This document shows positions 55,701 to 64,000 of a DNA stretch of 64,000 nucleotides, in pieces (within the stretch, counting starts at the first letter, position 1; each line of letters opens with the position of its first letter). The DNA is from Bacteroidales bacterium UBA1195 (GTDB taxonomy: Bacteria > Bacteroidota > Bacteroidia > Bacteroidales > WCHB1-69), in assembly GCA_002309855.1 (NCBI GenBank), contig DBYD01000029.1:11211-75210 (forward strand). The letters run 5' to 3'. Both the position numbers and the translations under genes were made by a program. The notes beneath the pieces are model-generated. The model was not told the DNA's origin. It was given only the letters and a program-made list of their open reading frames with translations, and did no database searches.

Positions 55701-58082
55701 GGCATGTTGGTGGTGCTTCCGGCCATGTAGTACATGTGTATGTTGGCCACGCCGCCCCGTATGTTGTTGTTGACAAACCGTACATTGACAGGATAATTGG
55801 TGCTGCCGCTGGCGTTGTGGAAGTATACTGACATTGACGTGGATGTGGCGGTTGTGGAGGCGTTGATGCCGCACTCCTGGAAAAGGATGTTGCTGTTGGC
55901 ACCCTCCATCAGAACGCCGTATAGCCCGTTGGAGGTGTTGCCGAAGTTCACCCCCCTTGAAAATCCAGTTGGATGTGTTCTGCAGGGTGACGCCTGCCGC
56001 CGCGCCTCCGCCGTCAAAGGTGACCTTGGCCCCGCTCTGCGGCATCACGGTGATGGTGTTGGTGGTGTCCGCTCCGGGGATTTCGCCGATAATTCTGATT
56101 CCGCTGTAATTTCCAGCCGCAACAAGCAGCCGCACCGGAGCCTTCACGCCGCATTGTGTCAGAACGTGTATGACCTCGTTCATGTCCTGGAAATCCTGGT
56201 TCGGCCCTATCTTGTAGTCGCCGGAAAGTATCTCCTTGCAGATGTATTTCTCCATGGTGAGGGTGTCGTTGCCCTTGAAGCCGTCCTTGCCGCTGTTCGG
56301 GTCGGTCACCCATGCCTTGATGCGGTAGGTGGAGCCAAGCACGGTCTTGAAGGTGCCAACCTTCACGCTGTCTTTTTCACCTAATGCCAGTTTGCCTTTC
56401 CAGGGGAACTTCTGCAGTGTGCCGTCATCCCACATGATGGTGGCCGAGTAGAGGGTGTCCATTCCGGCGTTCATGATGGTGAGGTAGAGGTCGCTGGTGC
56501 CGCTGGTGCTGGCTGTGAAGTCGGTTTTGCCGAAATCGGTCAGTGCGGCGTCCAGCGCGGCGACGGTGTATGCGCCCATTGTGGTGATTTTTCCGCGTGC
56601 GATGCCCTGATAGTCATCTGTCACACCGGGGTTGGGGACGATTGTGAAGGCTTTGTAGTTGACAAGGTTAAGACCCTCTGTCGGGTCGGCGAAGCCGGGG
56701 TTGGTCGAAATGCTGCCCTTGTCGTTGATGAGGGTGAGCAGGTTGGCCAACGAGGTGACTGCGGTGCCGCTCTGGTAGGCGTAGTTGGTTCCGCCGTTCA
56801 TGAAATAGAAGTTGTTGTATTCGGAAACAATTTTTCCTGCAGAGACAGTGGCCGCTGAAATGTTCATCACATGCTGGTTCTTGTCATCGTATGCTATCAG
56901 TTGGTTGCCGACCAGATGCAGGTCGCAGGTGTCGCCGATACCAAGGACGTAAACTGTCTTGTTGTTGTTGCTGTTTGTCGGGGCGGAGGAGGTGCGCGCA
57001 TTATAGACGCTGTTGAAATAGACATCGGCCTGCACCTTGGAAAGTGAGAGCACGCTGATGGATCCGGAGTTGTTCTTTACGTAGGAACTGTTGTCGTAGC
57101 TGAGTATGACGTTGTTGGCAATCAGGATGCGCCCCGATTTGTTGGTGCCAGTCCTCTTGTTGACCACGCCGGAGACATTGATGCCCGCTCCGCCGTAGGT
57201 CGCGCCCTGGTTCATGAACGACACGAAGTTGCCGTAGACGCTGTCGCCCGTGATGGCCGAGAGCTGGATGCCTGGCGACCATGTGGAGGAGGTCTTATCC
57301 TTCACCATCACATGGTTACGGTTGCAGGTCACACTGTCCGCCCTGTATATCATGATGCCGGCGGCGGTGTTGTCGAAGATGGTGTTGTCGTTGAAGACCA
57401 GCCCCTGCATACGGTGGGTTGTTGCCATGGGTATGACGTTGCGGCAGCCGTTGTCAATGTTGTTGCCGATAAAGCGGAGCCATTTCACGGTGGTGTCCAC
57501 TCCATTGCCTCCGTTATTGTTGTCCTTCACCGAGGTGGAGCTTACAGGGTTGGTGGAGAGGGTCTGCATGCTTCCGCTTGTGGCGAAGGCTGTGCCGCTT
57601 GTACGTTTGATGTTGCAGCGGTAGAAGGTCACATCCTCCATCGGGCCGTTTATGCAGATTGTGTGGCCGTTGGAGGTGCTGCTGTTATGGATGTTCAGAT
57701 GGCTGAATGTGACGTGCTTGGTGTTGTTCACCAGGATGAATCCGATAAGTGCCGCGGAGGTGTTGTAGCTGAATGTCACGCTGTCGCGGTCTTTCGCCAC
57801 CGATGTTATGGTCAGGTGGTCCTTGGATGTGAATTTTGCAGTATTTACATTCAGTGCCTTTGTGAATGTATAGGTGCCTGTTTCAAAGGCGATTGTGATT
57901 TGTCCTGTCATTTTTCCGGCTGCAATTTCCGTCAGCAGCGAGTCGAATGAGGAGAAGGGCAGGTCAGCCTTGTTGGAACTGCCGATAATGATGGTCTTTT
58001 GCGCCCATGCCCCCGCCAAAGGGAGGAACAGGGAGAGCAAAACGATGGACAATCTTTTTGAAAAAATAGATAATGACCTCAT
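52754..58082 (-). pseudogene. Giant beta-helix surface protein D, broken by a 1-nt frameshift
   Basis: One gene split into two frames. The first part reads from ATG 58082 (signal peptide MRSLSIFSKRLSIVLLSLFL...AWAQ; an in-frame ATG at 58121 lies too close to the promoter) to a G6 tract at 55951-55956, and the second from there to 52754. With one G fewer, the frame runs through NWIFKGVNFGNTSNG, as in C (HWVFRGLNFGNTSNG), giving about 1,775 residues. Domains: helix 1 (27-505, like helix 1 of B), CARDB-like, Tyr-rich helix 2 (about 617-1064, like helix 3 of C), CARDB-like, jelly-roll, CARDB-like, type A sorting domain (GQNIPNPAGDGAVIPFRLPQ...RKMNITR). As it stands, translation would stop at 55533 without the sorting domain. 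Confidence 0.85.
55951..55956 (-). other. Frameshift site: G6 tract in adhesin D
   Basis: Reading on the minus strand gives AAG GGG GGT GAA CTT. Removing one G restores AAG GGG GTG AAC TTC, matching the paralogues. A homopolymer run is a classic slippage site and also a classic sequencing-error site. Confidence 0.85.
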
Positions 58083-58125
58083 AATAAATAAATTAATAAT
58101 TTTTTTACTGTGAATATTCATGTTG

Positions 58126-58133
58126 CAAATTTA
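58126..58133 (-). promoter_or_regulatory. Putative -7 box of adhesin D
   Basis: TAAATTTG on the minus strand, matching TAnnTTTG, with exactly 43 nt to the ATG at 58082. This spacing, shared with A, B and C, supports 58082 rather than 58121 as the start. Confidence 0.68.
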
Positions 58134-58222
58134 CAAAAAAAATTAAATGCTTTTTCCTTTGGTTCAGAAATACAGGACATTTTTTTTTACCCACATTCCG
58201 CAATCCGTATTGCAAAATGTTG

Positions 58223-58230
58223 TATTTTTG
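58223..58230 (+). promoter_or_regulatory. Putative -7 box of the Rpn-type gene
   Basis: TATTTTTG matches TAnnTTTG and lies 57 nt before ATG 58288. A small hairpin (TCCGT-tttt-ACGGA, about 58234-58247) falls at the start of the predicted leader. Confidence 0.55.
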
Positions 58231-58287
58231 CAAATCCGTTTTTACGGAAACGTTCATTCATTTTTTCACAACCCTAAAATAAAAAAA

Positions 58288-59337
58288 ATGGAATCAACTG
58301 AAAGAAACAAAAGAAAAAAGAATTCCAAAAATGAAGAAAAAAACAAGAAAAGGATGTATCTGAACCCCAAAGCCGACCTGACCTTCAAGAAAGTGTTCGG
58401 AGAACACAAGCATTTGATGATCAGTTTTCTGAATGCACTGCTCCCTCTCTCGGAGAAGGAACAGATTAGCAGTATTGAATACCTGACGCCGGAACTGATT
58501 CCGCAGACACCGTTGCGCAAGTACAGCATAGTTGATGTGCGCTGCAAGGATGCGCAGGGCCGCCAGTTTTTGGTGGAGATGCAGATACACTGGGCTCCGG
58601 AATTCAAGACCCGGGTTTTCTTCAATGCGGCAAAGGCCTACGTCCGTCAAGCCGACATGGGGGACAACTACCAGCTATTCCAGCCGGTCTGGTCCCTCAA
58701 TCTGGTCAATGAGGTGTTTGAACCGGACACACCGGACTATTATCATCATTACAAGGTGGTTAACATCAAGGATACGGACAAGGTGATAGAAGGCTTGCAG
58801 CTGGTGTTCGTGGAGTTGCCGAAATTCAAGCCGGGCGACAGCCATGTCAAGAAGATGCAGGAATTATGGCTGCGATTCATGACGGAGATTAACGAATCCA
58901 CGCAGCGCGTCCCTGAGGAACTGACTTCAAATGCCGATGTTAAGGAGGCAATCATCCAGTTGCGGGAATCCGCCTTCAATGACGACGAACTTGCTGCATA
59001 CGATTACTTTTGGGACGCAGTGAGACTGGAAAACGCCTTCGGAAAAAATGCCGAGGAAAGAGGCCTTGCAAAAGGTCTTGCAAAAGGCCATGCAGAAGGC
59101 CACGCAGAAGGTCTCGCAGAAGGTCTCGCGGAAGGCCGTGCAAAAGGTCTCGCGGAAGGCCGTGCGGAAGGCCGTGCGGAAGGTCTCGCGGAAGGCCGTG
59201 CAGAAGGTCTTGCGGAAGGAGAAAAAGCAGGGTTGGAGAAAGGTATCGAACAAACAAAACTGGAAATCATGAAAAGACTGAATGCGCTGGGACTGCCCGA
59301 AGATTTGATCAATAAGGCCATCGGCAACCGTATGTAG
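58288..59337 (+). CDS. Rpn/PD-(D/E)XK nuclease family transposase-like protein
   Basis: A 349-residue member of the Rpn (recombination-promoting nuclease, PDDEXK_2) family, common in Bacteroidetes and often labelled transposase. Landmarks: YLNPKADLTFKKVFGEH near 24-40, and a PD-(D/E)XK core with Asp83 and Glu97-Met-Gln99 (VDVRCKDAQGRQFLVEMQ). ATG 58288 is chosen because the upstream extension is AT-rich and precedes the promoter. The C-terminus holds thirteen GxA[EK] repeats followed by a coil (GLEKGIEQTKLEIMKRLNAL). Its TAG stop is the first part of a REP-like element. Related E. coli Rpn proteins cut DNA and raise recombination; activity here is inferred. Confidence 0.88.
   Translation: MESTERNKRKKNSKNEEKNKKRMYLNPKADLTFKKVFGEHKHLMISFLNALLPLSEKEQISSIEYLTPELIPQTPLRKYSIVDVRCKDAQGRQFLVEMQIHWAPEFKTRVFFNAAKAYVRQADMGDNYQLFQPVWSLNLVNEVFEPDTPDYYHHYKVVNIKDTDKVIEGLQLVFVELPKFKPGDSHVKKMQELWLRFMTEINESTQRVPEELTSNADVKEAIIQLRESAFNDDELAAYDYFWDAVRLENAFGKNAEERGLAKGLAKGHAEGHAEGLAEGLAEGRAKGLAEGRAEGRAEGLAEGRAEGLAEGEKAGLEKGIEQTKLEIMKRLNALGLPEDLINKAIGNRM
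59062..59217 (+). repeat. 12-bp tandem repeat, thirteen units, coding (GxAE)n
   Basis: Thirteen units of the type GGTCTCGCGGAA or GGCCGTGCGGAA encode G-[LRH]-A-[EK] in the tail of the Rpn-type protein. The units are close to identical at the DNA level, so length variation by slippage or recombination is likely. Confidence 0.9.
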
Positions 59338-59363
59338 AGACGTGGTGCGCTACGTCCCTATAC
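59334..59363. repeat. Imperfect REP-like palindrome
   Basis: GTAGAGACGT-ggtgcgct-ACGTCCCTATAC. The left arm matches the other GTAGAGAC palindromes; the right arm has one mismatch near its outer end plus a changed end base. Its TAG is the stop codon of the Rpn-type gene. Confidence 0.65.
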
Positions 59364-59397
59364 AAAAACGTATTACTGTTTTCCAAACGCCAAAAAA

Positions 59398-59430
59398 ATG
59401 ACCCACCGGAAATTCCGATGGGTCATTTTT
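59398..59430. terminator. Bidirectional rho-independent terminator
   Basis: TGACCCA and TGGGTCA flank an inner CGGAA-a-TTCCG stem with one C/A mismatch, with an A-run on the left and a T-run on the right. It can stop both the Rpn-type gene and adhesin E, which converge here. Confidence 0.9.
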
Positions 59431-59436
59431 AATAAC

Positions 59437-59464
59437 GTATAGACGGTGCATGCACCGTCTATAC
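59437..59464. repeat. 28-bp perfect palindrome (REP-like variant)
   Basis: GTATAGACGGTGCA followed by its reverse complement. It has the same length and layout as the GTAGAGAC palindromes, with GTATAGAC arms. It lies 12 nt after the stop of adhesin E. Confidence 0.8.
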
Positions 59465-59476
59465 AAATTGTGATTA

Positions 59477-62400
59477 TTAACGGATATTCATTTTGCGTGT
59501 GATCCGTTGTCCGCAGTATTCCATGGTGTAATAATAGATACCTGCTGCCCAGTCGGCGGTGTTCAGTTCAAGGCTGTTGGCTCCGGCCTCACCCTGAATC
59601 TCCTGACGGTGGACAATCTGTCCGTTGGCGGTCATCACGCTGATGCGCACCTGGCCGGACTGCGGCAGGGTGAACGGTATGGCGGTCACCTCCGTGGCAG
59701 GGTTCGGGATGTTCTGTCCCAGGCTCCAGACAAGCTCTTTCACATTGTGTATGCCAACCTTTTCAACACAGTCGAATGCTTTTTGCAAAGTGTCGTTGCT
59801 GCGCAAAGGATCTTCAGCCACAGCCCCAACATATGCCTTGAGGATGTATTTGCCATCGTAGTTGGGCACTGTGTAGGTTTGGGTGAACTGCACGTTCCGG
59901 TTTTCACCGGCGGTCAGTCCGCTCACGGTCTCGCTGATTGTTTCAATCACCTGGTTGTTCCTGTCAATTACAGCCAAATACAGTTTGACTTGGGCAGCGG
60001 TGCAATTGCCTTTGTTGGTAATGCTTACCTTCGGCGAAATCTTGGTGTTGCCATCAGCAGGTGAGGTGGTTGTGATGTCCAGCACCTGTATGTCGGTGGT
60101 GTCGGGAACCTCAACCAGTCCGTTCACTCGCATGGTGTCGTTTGTATGGTCTGCATCGCAGCCGGAGGTGGCGGTTACTTCAACCGTGAAATTGGGATTG
60201 GTCTTGCTGGCAAAAGGCGCAGCAAAGCGCAGCACGTGGGTGTCGGAGTCACCGGGATTCAAAACGGCTGTAACAGTATCTTTGAGCACAACGGTTCCGT
60301 TTACTTTCAACTGCGTGTAGTAGCGGCTCATCTGCATGGTACCGTTATTGGTGACGGTGGCATTGACAGCAAGAGCCGTGCCGGAGGTGTATGCGGTCGA
60401 ACTGTTCAGGCCGGTGAGGCTGTTCAAACTGAGATCTCTCATAATCTGTAAGGAGGTGCGGATGGTATCGTTGGCGGCCACATCGTCCTGAGATTGCATC
60501 GAGAGTTGCAGATTATAGGCTCCATCAGCAGAAGGCACAAAGCTTCCGATGGTGATGGTGTCGCTTGCCTCGCCTGCCAGTACCTTATTATAAATATAGA
60601 TGGCCTGCTGGTTGACAGCTCCGCCCACTTGCAGATGCAAAGTGTCTTTTGTCAGTGTCAGAGGCTGTTTGGTCTGGTTCGTAATAATAGCTTTGACAGC
60701 GACAGGATTGTTGCTGCAGGCATCGTATTTGGAAATGTCGACTGGCAGCATCGAGATGGCTGCATCCTGCAGGGCTGAGAGCCTGATGCGGTCGATCTGC
60801 TGGGCGATACCGCCGGTGATGCCTTCAAATACAATGGAGAGGCACGGAGCGGTTGCAAACTTGCTCAGGTCATAACTGTATTCCTTCCAGCCTGCAGTGT
60901 TGCCTGCGGCGGCCAGCCTGCACAGAACAGTGAATGTCGCGCCACCGTCCGTGGAGACTTTAACAATCAGGGAGTCTCCCTGGTTCTTGCCGTTGGTGTG
61001 AGCATACCAGAATGTCAGTTTTGGCTGGGTGTAGCCGTCTATGTGGATGCCGTTGAAGGTGGCGTGGGCCACACTGCCCTTGTTGCTTCCGCTGCCAAGC
61101 ATCATGATGCCTTTTCCGTAGACAGGGGCAGGGTTGCCGTTGCCGAACATGGTCCATTGGGCGTCGCCGCTGACAGTGCGGGTCACCATCTCTTTCGGTG
61201 CGGAGGTGAAGTCAACGTCATAGGGCAGTCCTATACGGTAAACCTTATAGGTGATGTTGGACTCGTTGTCGCTTGTGGTGTCGTCGGCCTTGCACTGCAG
61301 GGTCAGTTTTACATTGTAAACACCGTCGGTGGTTGTCTGGAAGCTGCCCAGCGTGATGATTTCGCTGGATGTTCCCTTAAGACCGCCCTTCTGGAATGTG
61401 GTGTCGAAGTGTAATGTGGCCGCTCCGCTGATGTCAACGCTGATCTTCAGGTTGGCGGTGTCATAGCTGACCGATTTCATGCCACTGTTCTCCAACTCAA
61501 TCGTAACAGGGACGCTGCTGCTGTAGCATACTGCGTCGTTTACAGCCTTGGGCGAAATCACCTCCTTGAATTTGAGGTTGGCCAGTTCATACATGTCGAT
61601 GGAGTAGCAGCCCATCGGGGTCAGCTTGATCCTTGCCTTGTTGTTGATGTCCTTGCCGACCATTGTCAGGATGGCTGGGGAGCGGAACTGGAAGTAGCTG
61701 GTGAGCTGCAGGTCTTTTGTAAGGTTGGTGTAGGCTGGCAGTGTCTGCTGGCTGTTGGCATCCTGCATGGTCAATGACTGCAGTTGGGCGATGGTTGTTA
61801 TCGCACTGCCGATATAGGCCACATTGCTCTTGGAATAGAGGTTGTTCCATTCCCTCACCCCGTAGGTGGCGCCTGCGCAGGAGGCGGTGCCGATTACGAG
61901 CGGGTAGCAGATGGAGGCATCCGCGTAGATCAGATTGCGCGAGACGTTGACTTTGCACTTGCTGTTGGAATTGTACAGCTCCATTCCGTTGGCGTTGGCA
62001 CCCTTGGAGTTGGCCTGCACGTAGATGCTGTTGTGGTGGATTTCCCAGTTGCCGTTGGGCTCGTTCTGGTAGATTCCGCACTGGGTGCTGCCGTTTCCGA
62101 TAATCTTTACTTCATTGTTGGTCATGTAGGCGGTGCGCTTTGTATAGTTGGCATCCTGGTTGCCCTTGATGAGGTAGAATCCGTAGGCTGCGCCGTCGTT
62201 GCTGATATGGATACGGTTCTGTTCTATCTTGTCCCATACCGCGTAGTTTTCAGAATGAACGGCGGTGTAGTCCTTGCAGACGGAACGGTTGGTGATGGTG
62301 TTTCCGCACAGCTTTTTGATTGCGCCCAAGCCTTCGCTGTAAATGCCATAGGCGAAAGCCTTGCAGAGCGTGCTGGTCTCGATGTTGATGGAGGCCTTGT

Positions 62401-64000
62401 CCATCTGTGACGGGTCACCTGCGGTGTTGGAGAGGTAGAAGTTGGCGAATCCTCCGGTGATGCGGCACTGCATGAAGGAAATCTGCTGCGGATAGTCCTT
62501 GCTCTTCTGCGGGTTGATGAACTCAATGGCGTTTGACTCGTTCTTAGTTGCGCTTTGGCTGGCGTGGATTGAGCAGTTGTAGAAGGCGATGTCCCTGTTG
62601 GTGCCCTTCATCTGTATGCCGGTCAGTCCCCTCACGCTGTCACCAATGGAGAAATTGCTGAAAATCCAGTGCTTGGTATTGTCCAAAATCAGGGACGGGC
62701 CGTAACTGCCATAGTTGATGGTGACGGTCAGGCCGGCATCCGGTGTTAAGGAGATGGTGTTCACACTGCTGCTGCCAGGGACGCTGTCAGACAATATCAG
62801 CTGGTTAAGGGTCAGAGGCATGCCGATGGAAAGTATGACCGCTCCGTTGACGCCGCAGGTGTTCAGTGCCTGCACCGCCTCCTCGATGGTGTTGAAGAGT
62901 GTCCTTGCACCACCTGACGAGGCGACTGTGAGCGTGCCGGAGAGAGGTCCGTTGCAGGAGAAGAGTTTTGTCTCGATTGTGTCGTTGTGCAGGTTCCCGT
63001 CGATGAGGCTGTTCGGATTCTCAGTCCAGGCGACAAGGGCGATGAAGCGACGTGCTGCCGGGGTGGTGTTGCCGATGCAGACCACGGTGCTGTCACCGGC
63101 GGCCAGGGCACCCTTCCAGTAGTAGGTCGTCTGCAGCACATTGGCGGATTTCCAGTGAACTTCCACCGATTTCAGGGTGTCGAGACCATTGTTGTACATG
63201 GTCACATAGATGTTGCTCTGCTGTCCGCCGTTGAGGGTGGTGTTGGCGAAATCGAGCAGCGCCACATCCTCCTTGGCGATCACGTTCAGTTTTGTGGAAA
63301 TGGTGTCGTTGCTGTGGCTGGCGTCGCCGGTCAGGTCTATCCAGGCGGTCAGCGTGCAGCTGCCGAGCGGGAAGTTGTATTTGCCGATCTCCACTGTGTC
63401 GGACTGCATCGAAGCCAGCGGTTTTGCCGGCTGGTAGTAGAGCGCGGTCTGGGAAATGCCGTTGATGGTGCAGCTGATGTTTGCCTGCTTGATGTCGTCG
63501 GTGCCGTTGTTCCTAACAATAACGTACACCGGGAACTTGCCTGCATAGATGCTCTTCTCCTTGTAGAAACCGGCCAGTTCGGCATCGATGGCGGGTGTGC
63601 CGCCGGAGTTGACACGGTGATACGCGCCCATGAGCGTGGTTCTGCTTCTGGCATTTCCGTTGATGTCAGTGAGGGCTATGGAGGCGTTTGCAGGGCAGCG
63701 GAAGGCAGTGTCGTTGGCCGGAACCAGGTCTTTTGTGATGTCGTTGAAGATTGGCATCACGCTGATGGTGTTGGCATCCTGGCTGGTGGCGGACTGAAGG
63801 GCTGCCACGGAGGCCAAGTTGCTGCTGATGTAGGCCACGTTGGTGGCGGAGTAGAGGTTGTTGTAGGCACGCACGCCGCGGGTGGCCACGCTGTTGGCGG
63901 TGGTCATGTAGAGCGGGTAGCGTGTTCCGGTACTGTCGCAGTATACCAGGTTGCGGGTCGCGTTGATCAGGAAACCGTCGACACTGTTCGAGAAATTCAG
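59477..64000 (-). CDS. Giant beta-helix surface protein E, T9SS type A (N-terminus outside window)
   Basis: At least 1,507 residues are visible; the frame stays open to the window edge, so ATG 63907 is internal. Visible order: end of a beta-helix (NNLYSATNVAYISSNLASVA), CARDB-like domains, a complete beta-helix opened by GTLTVASSGGARTLFNTIEE (about 62920-61580), CARDB-like, jelly-roll (LPYDVDFTSAPKEMVTRTVS), further CARDB-like domains and a type A sorting domain (GQNIPNPATEVTAIPFTLPQ...ITRKMNIR). It has the same layout as A-D but is a more diverged paralogue, and its helix lacks the Tyr-rich turns of C and D. A terminator and a REP-like palindrome follow the stop. Confidence 0.87.
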   Translation of the reverse strand: MNFSNSVDGFLINATRNLVYCDSTGTRYPLYMTTANSVATRGVRAYNNLYSATNVAYISSNLASVAALQSATSQDANTISVMPIFNDITKDLVPANDTAFRCPANASIALTDINGNARSRTTLMGAYHRVNSGGTPAIDAELAGFYKEKSIYAGKFPVYVIVRNNGTDDIKQANISCTINGISQTALYYQPAKPLASMQSDTVEIGKYNFPLGSCTLTAWIDLTGDASHSNDTISTKLNVIAKEDVALLDFANTTLNGGQQSNIYVTMYNNGLDTLKSVEVHWKSANVLQTTYYWKGALAAGDSTVVCIGNTTPAARRFIALVAWTENPNSLIDGNLHNDTIETKLFSCNGPLSGTLTVASSGGARTLFNTIEEAVQALNTCGVNGAVILSIGMPLTLNQLILSDSVPGSSSVNTISLTPDAGLTVTINYGSYGPSLILDNTKHWIFSNFSIGDSVRGLTGIQMKGTNRDIAFYNCSIHASQSATKNESNAIEFINPQKSKDYPQQISFMQCRITGGFANFYLSNTAGDPSQMDKASINIETSTLCKAFAYGIYSEGLGAIKKLCGNTITNRSVCKDYTAVHSENYAVWDKIEQNRIHISNDGAAYGFYLIKGNQDANYTKRTAYMTNNEVKIIGNGSTQCGIYQNEPNGNWEIHHNSIYVQANSKGANANGMELYNSNSKCKVNVSRNLIYADASICYPLVIGTASCAGATYGVREWNNLYSKSNVAYIGSAITTIAQLQSLTMQDANSQQTLPAYTNLTKDLQLTSYFQFRSPAILTMVGKDINNKARIKLTPMGCYSIDMYELANLKFKEVISPKAVNDAVCYSSSVPVTIELENSGMKSVSYDTANLKISVDISGAATLHFDTTFQKGGLKGTSSEIITLGSFQTTTDGVYNVKLTLQCKADDTTSDNESNITYKVYRIGLPYDVDFTSAPKEMVTRTVSGDAQWTMFGNGNPAPVYGKGIMMLGSGSNKGSVAHATFNGIHIDGYTQPKLTFWYAHTNGKNQGDSLIVKVSTDGGATFTVLCRLAAAGNTAGWKEYSYDLSKFATAPCLSIVFEGITGGIAQQIDRIRLSALQDAAISMLPVDISKYDACSNNPVAVKAIITNQTKQPLTLTKDTLHLQVGGAVNQQAIYIYNKVLAGEASDTITIGSFVPSADGAYNLQLSMQSQDDVAANDTIRTSLQIMRDLSLNSLTGLNSSTAYTSGTALAVNATVTNNGTMQMSRYYTQLKVNGTVVLKDTVTAVLNPGDSDTHVLRFAAPFASKTNPNFTVEVTATSGCDADHTNDTMRVNGLVEVPDTTDIQVLDITTTSPADGNTKISPKVSITNKGNCTAAQVKLYLAVIDRNNQVIETISETVSGLTAGENRNVQFTQTYTVPNYDGKYILKAYVGAVAEDPLRSNDTLQKAFDCVEKVGIHNVKELVWSLGQNIPNPATEVTAIPFTLPQSGQVRISVMTANGQIVHRQEIQGEAGANSLELNTADWAAGIYYYTMEYCGQRITRKMNIR

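Noticed and set aside
55533..56017. Overlap of the two D frames read as two separate genes
   Set aside because: The overlapping part of the upstream frame is out-of-frame sequence (Arg/Gln/His-rich), and the downstream frame has no signal peptide. The paralogues show a continuous protein here.
33110..58000. Diversity-generating retroelement or integron as the cause of module variation
   Set aside because: No reverse transcriptase, template repeat, integrase or attC-like site was seen in the window; differences span whole modules and are not adenine-specific.

Overview
The window looks like a chromosomal segment of a Bacteroidetes bacterium, most likely order Bacteroidales. Three things point there: nine proteins carry C-terminal sorting domains of the type IX secretion system (T9SS), start sites repeatedly lie behind the Bacteroidetes -7 box TAnnTTTG, and several families (DUF4221-like lipoprotein, BspA-type leucine-rich repeats, the GGSQD arginase-like protein) are typical of the group. 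The genus cannot be fixed from the sequence. Base composition is GC-moderate to GC-rich, except for an AT-rich stretch around 24.7-27.9 kb. Region 1 (1-19 kb) is mostly housekeeping: the 3' part of infB, metG and a Fur-family regulator in one rightward run; a 1508-residue secreted protein; then, leftward, topA with an arginase-like gene, tRNA-Phe, RNase P RNA, a YciO/TsaC-like gene and the SRP RNA. A REP-associated tyrosine transposase, a lipoprotein flavin reductase and a secreted M16 peptidase follow. Region 2 (19-29.5 kb) has an AsmA-like protein facing a leftward three-gene run of secreted proteins (Cys-rich protein, BspA/T9SS type A, IgGFc-binding-like/T9SS type B), then a thioredoxin-tailed lipoprotein and an orphan sensor histidine kinase. 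Region 3 (29.5-64 kb) is an adhesin locus. Five giant leftward genes, called A to E here (about 1,500 to 2,430 residues, E cut by the window end), encode surface proteins built from right-handed beta-helix modules, CARDB-like Ig domains, a jelly-roll domain and almost the same T9SS type A tail. A DUF2147 gene, a BspA protein, a membrane-anchored amidase and an Rpn-type PD-(D/E)XK protein sit between them. The adhesin locus is the most unusual part. A and B are tandem duplicates, but their first beta-helix differs: A's resembles a module of C and B's resembles a module of D, which suggests exchange of whole modules. Genes A-D all have a TAnnTTTG box exactly 43 nt before the ATG. D is broken by one extra G in a G6 tract. 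C and D carry a tyrosine-rich beta-helix. A seven-codon remnant of a second DUF2147 gene lies between A and B and records how the duplication happened. A is followed after 6 nt by the histidine kinase and then the lipoprotein, so an adhesin and a sensor appear to be co-transcribed. Short perfect palindromes (GTAGAGAC...GTCTCTAC and a relative) are scattered in the window; one lies inside the transposase gene and two supply stop codons for neighbours. No T9SS machinery genes, response regulator or reverse transcriptase are present in the window.
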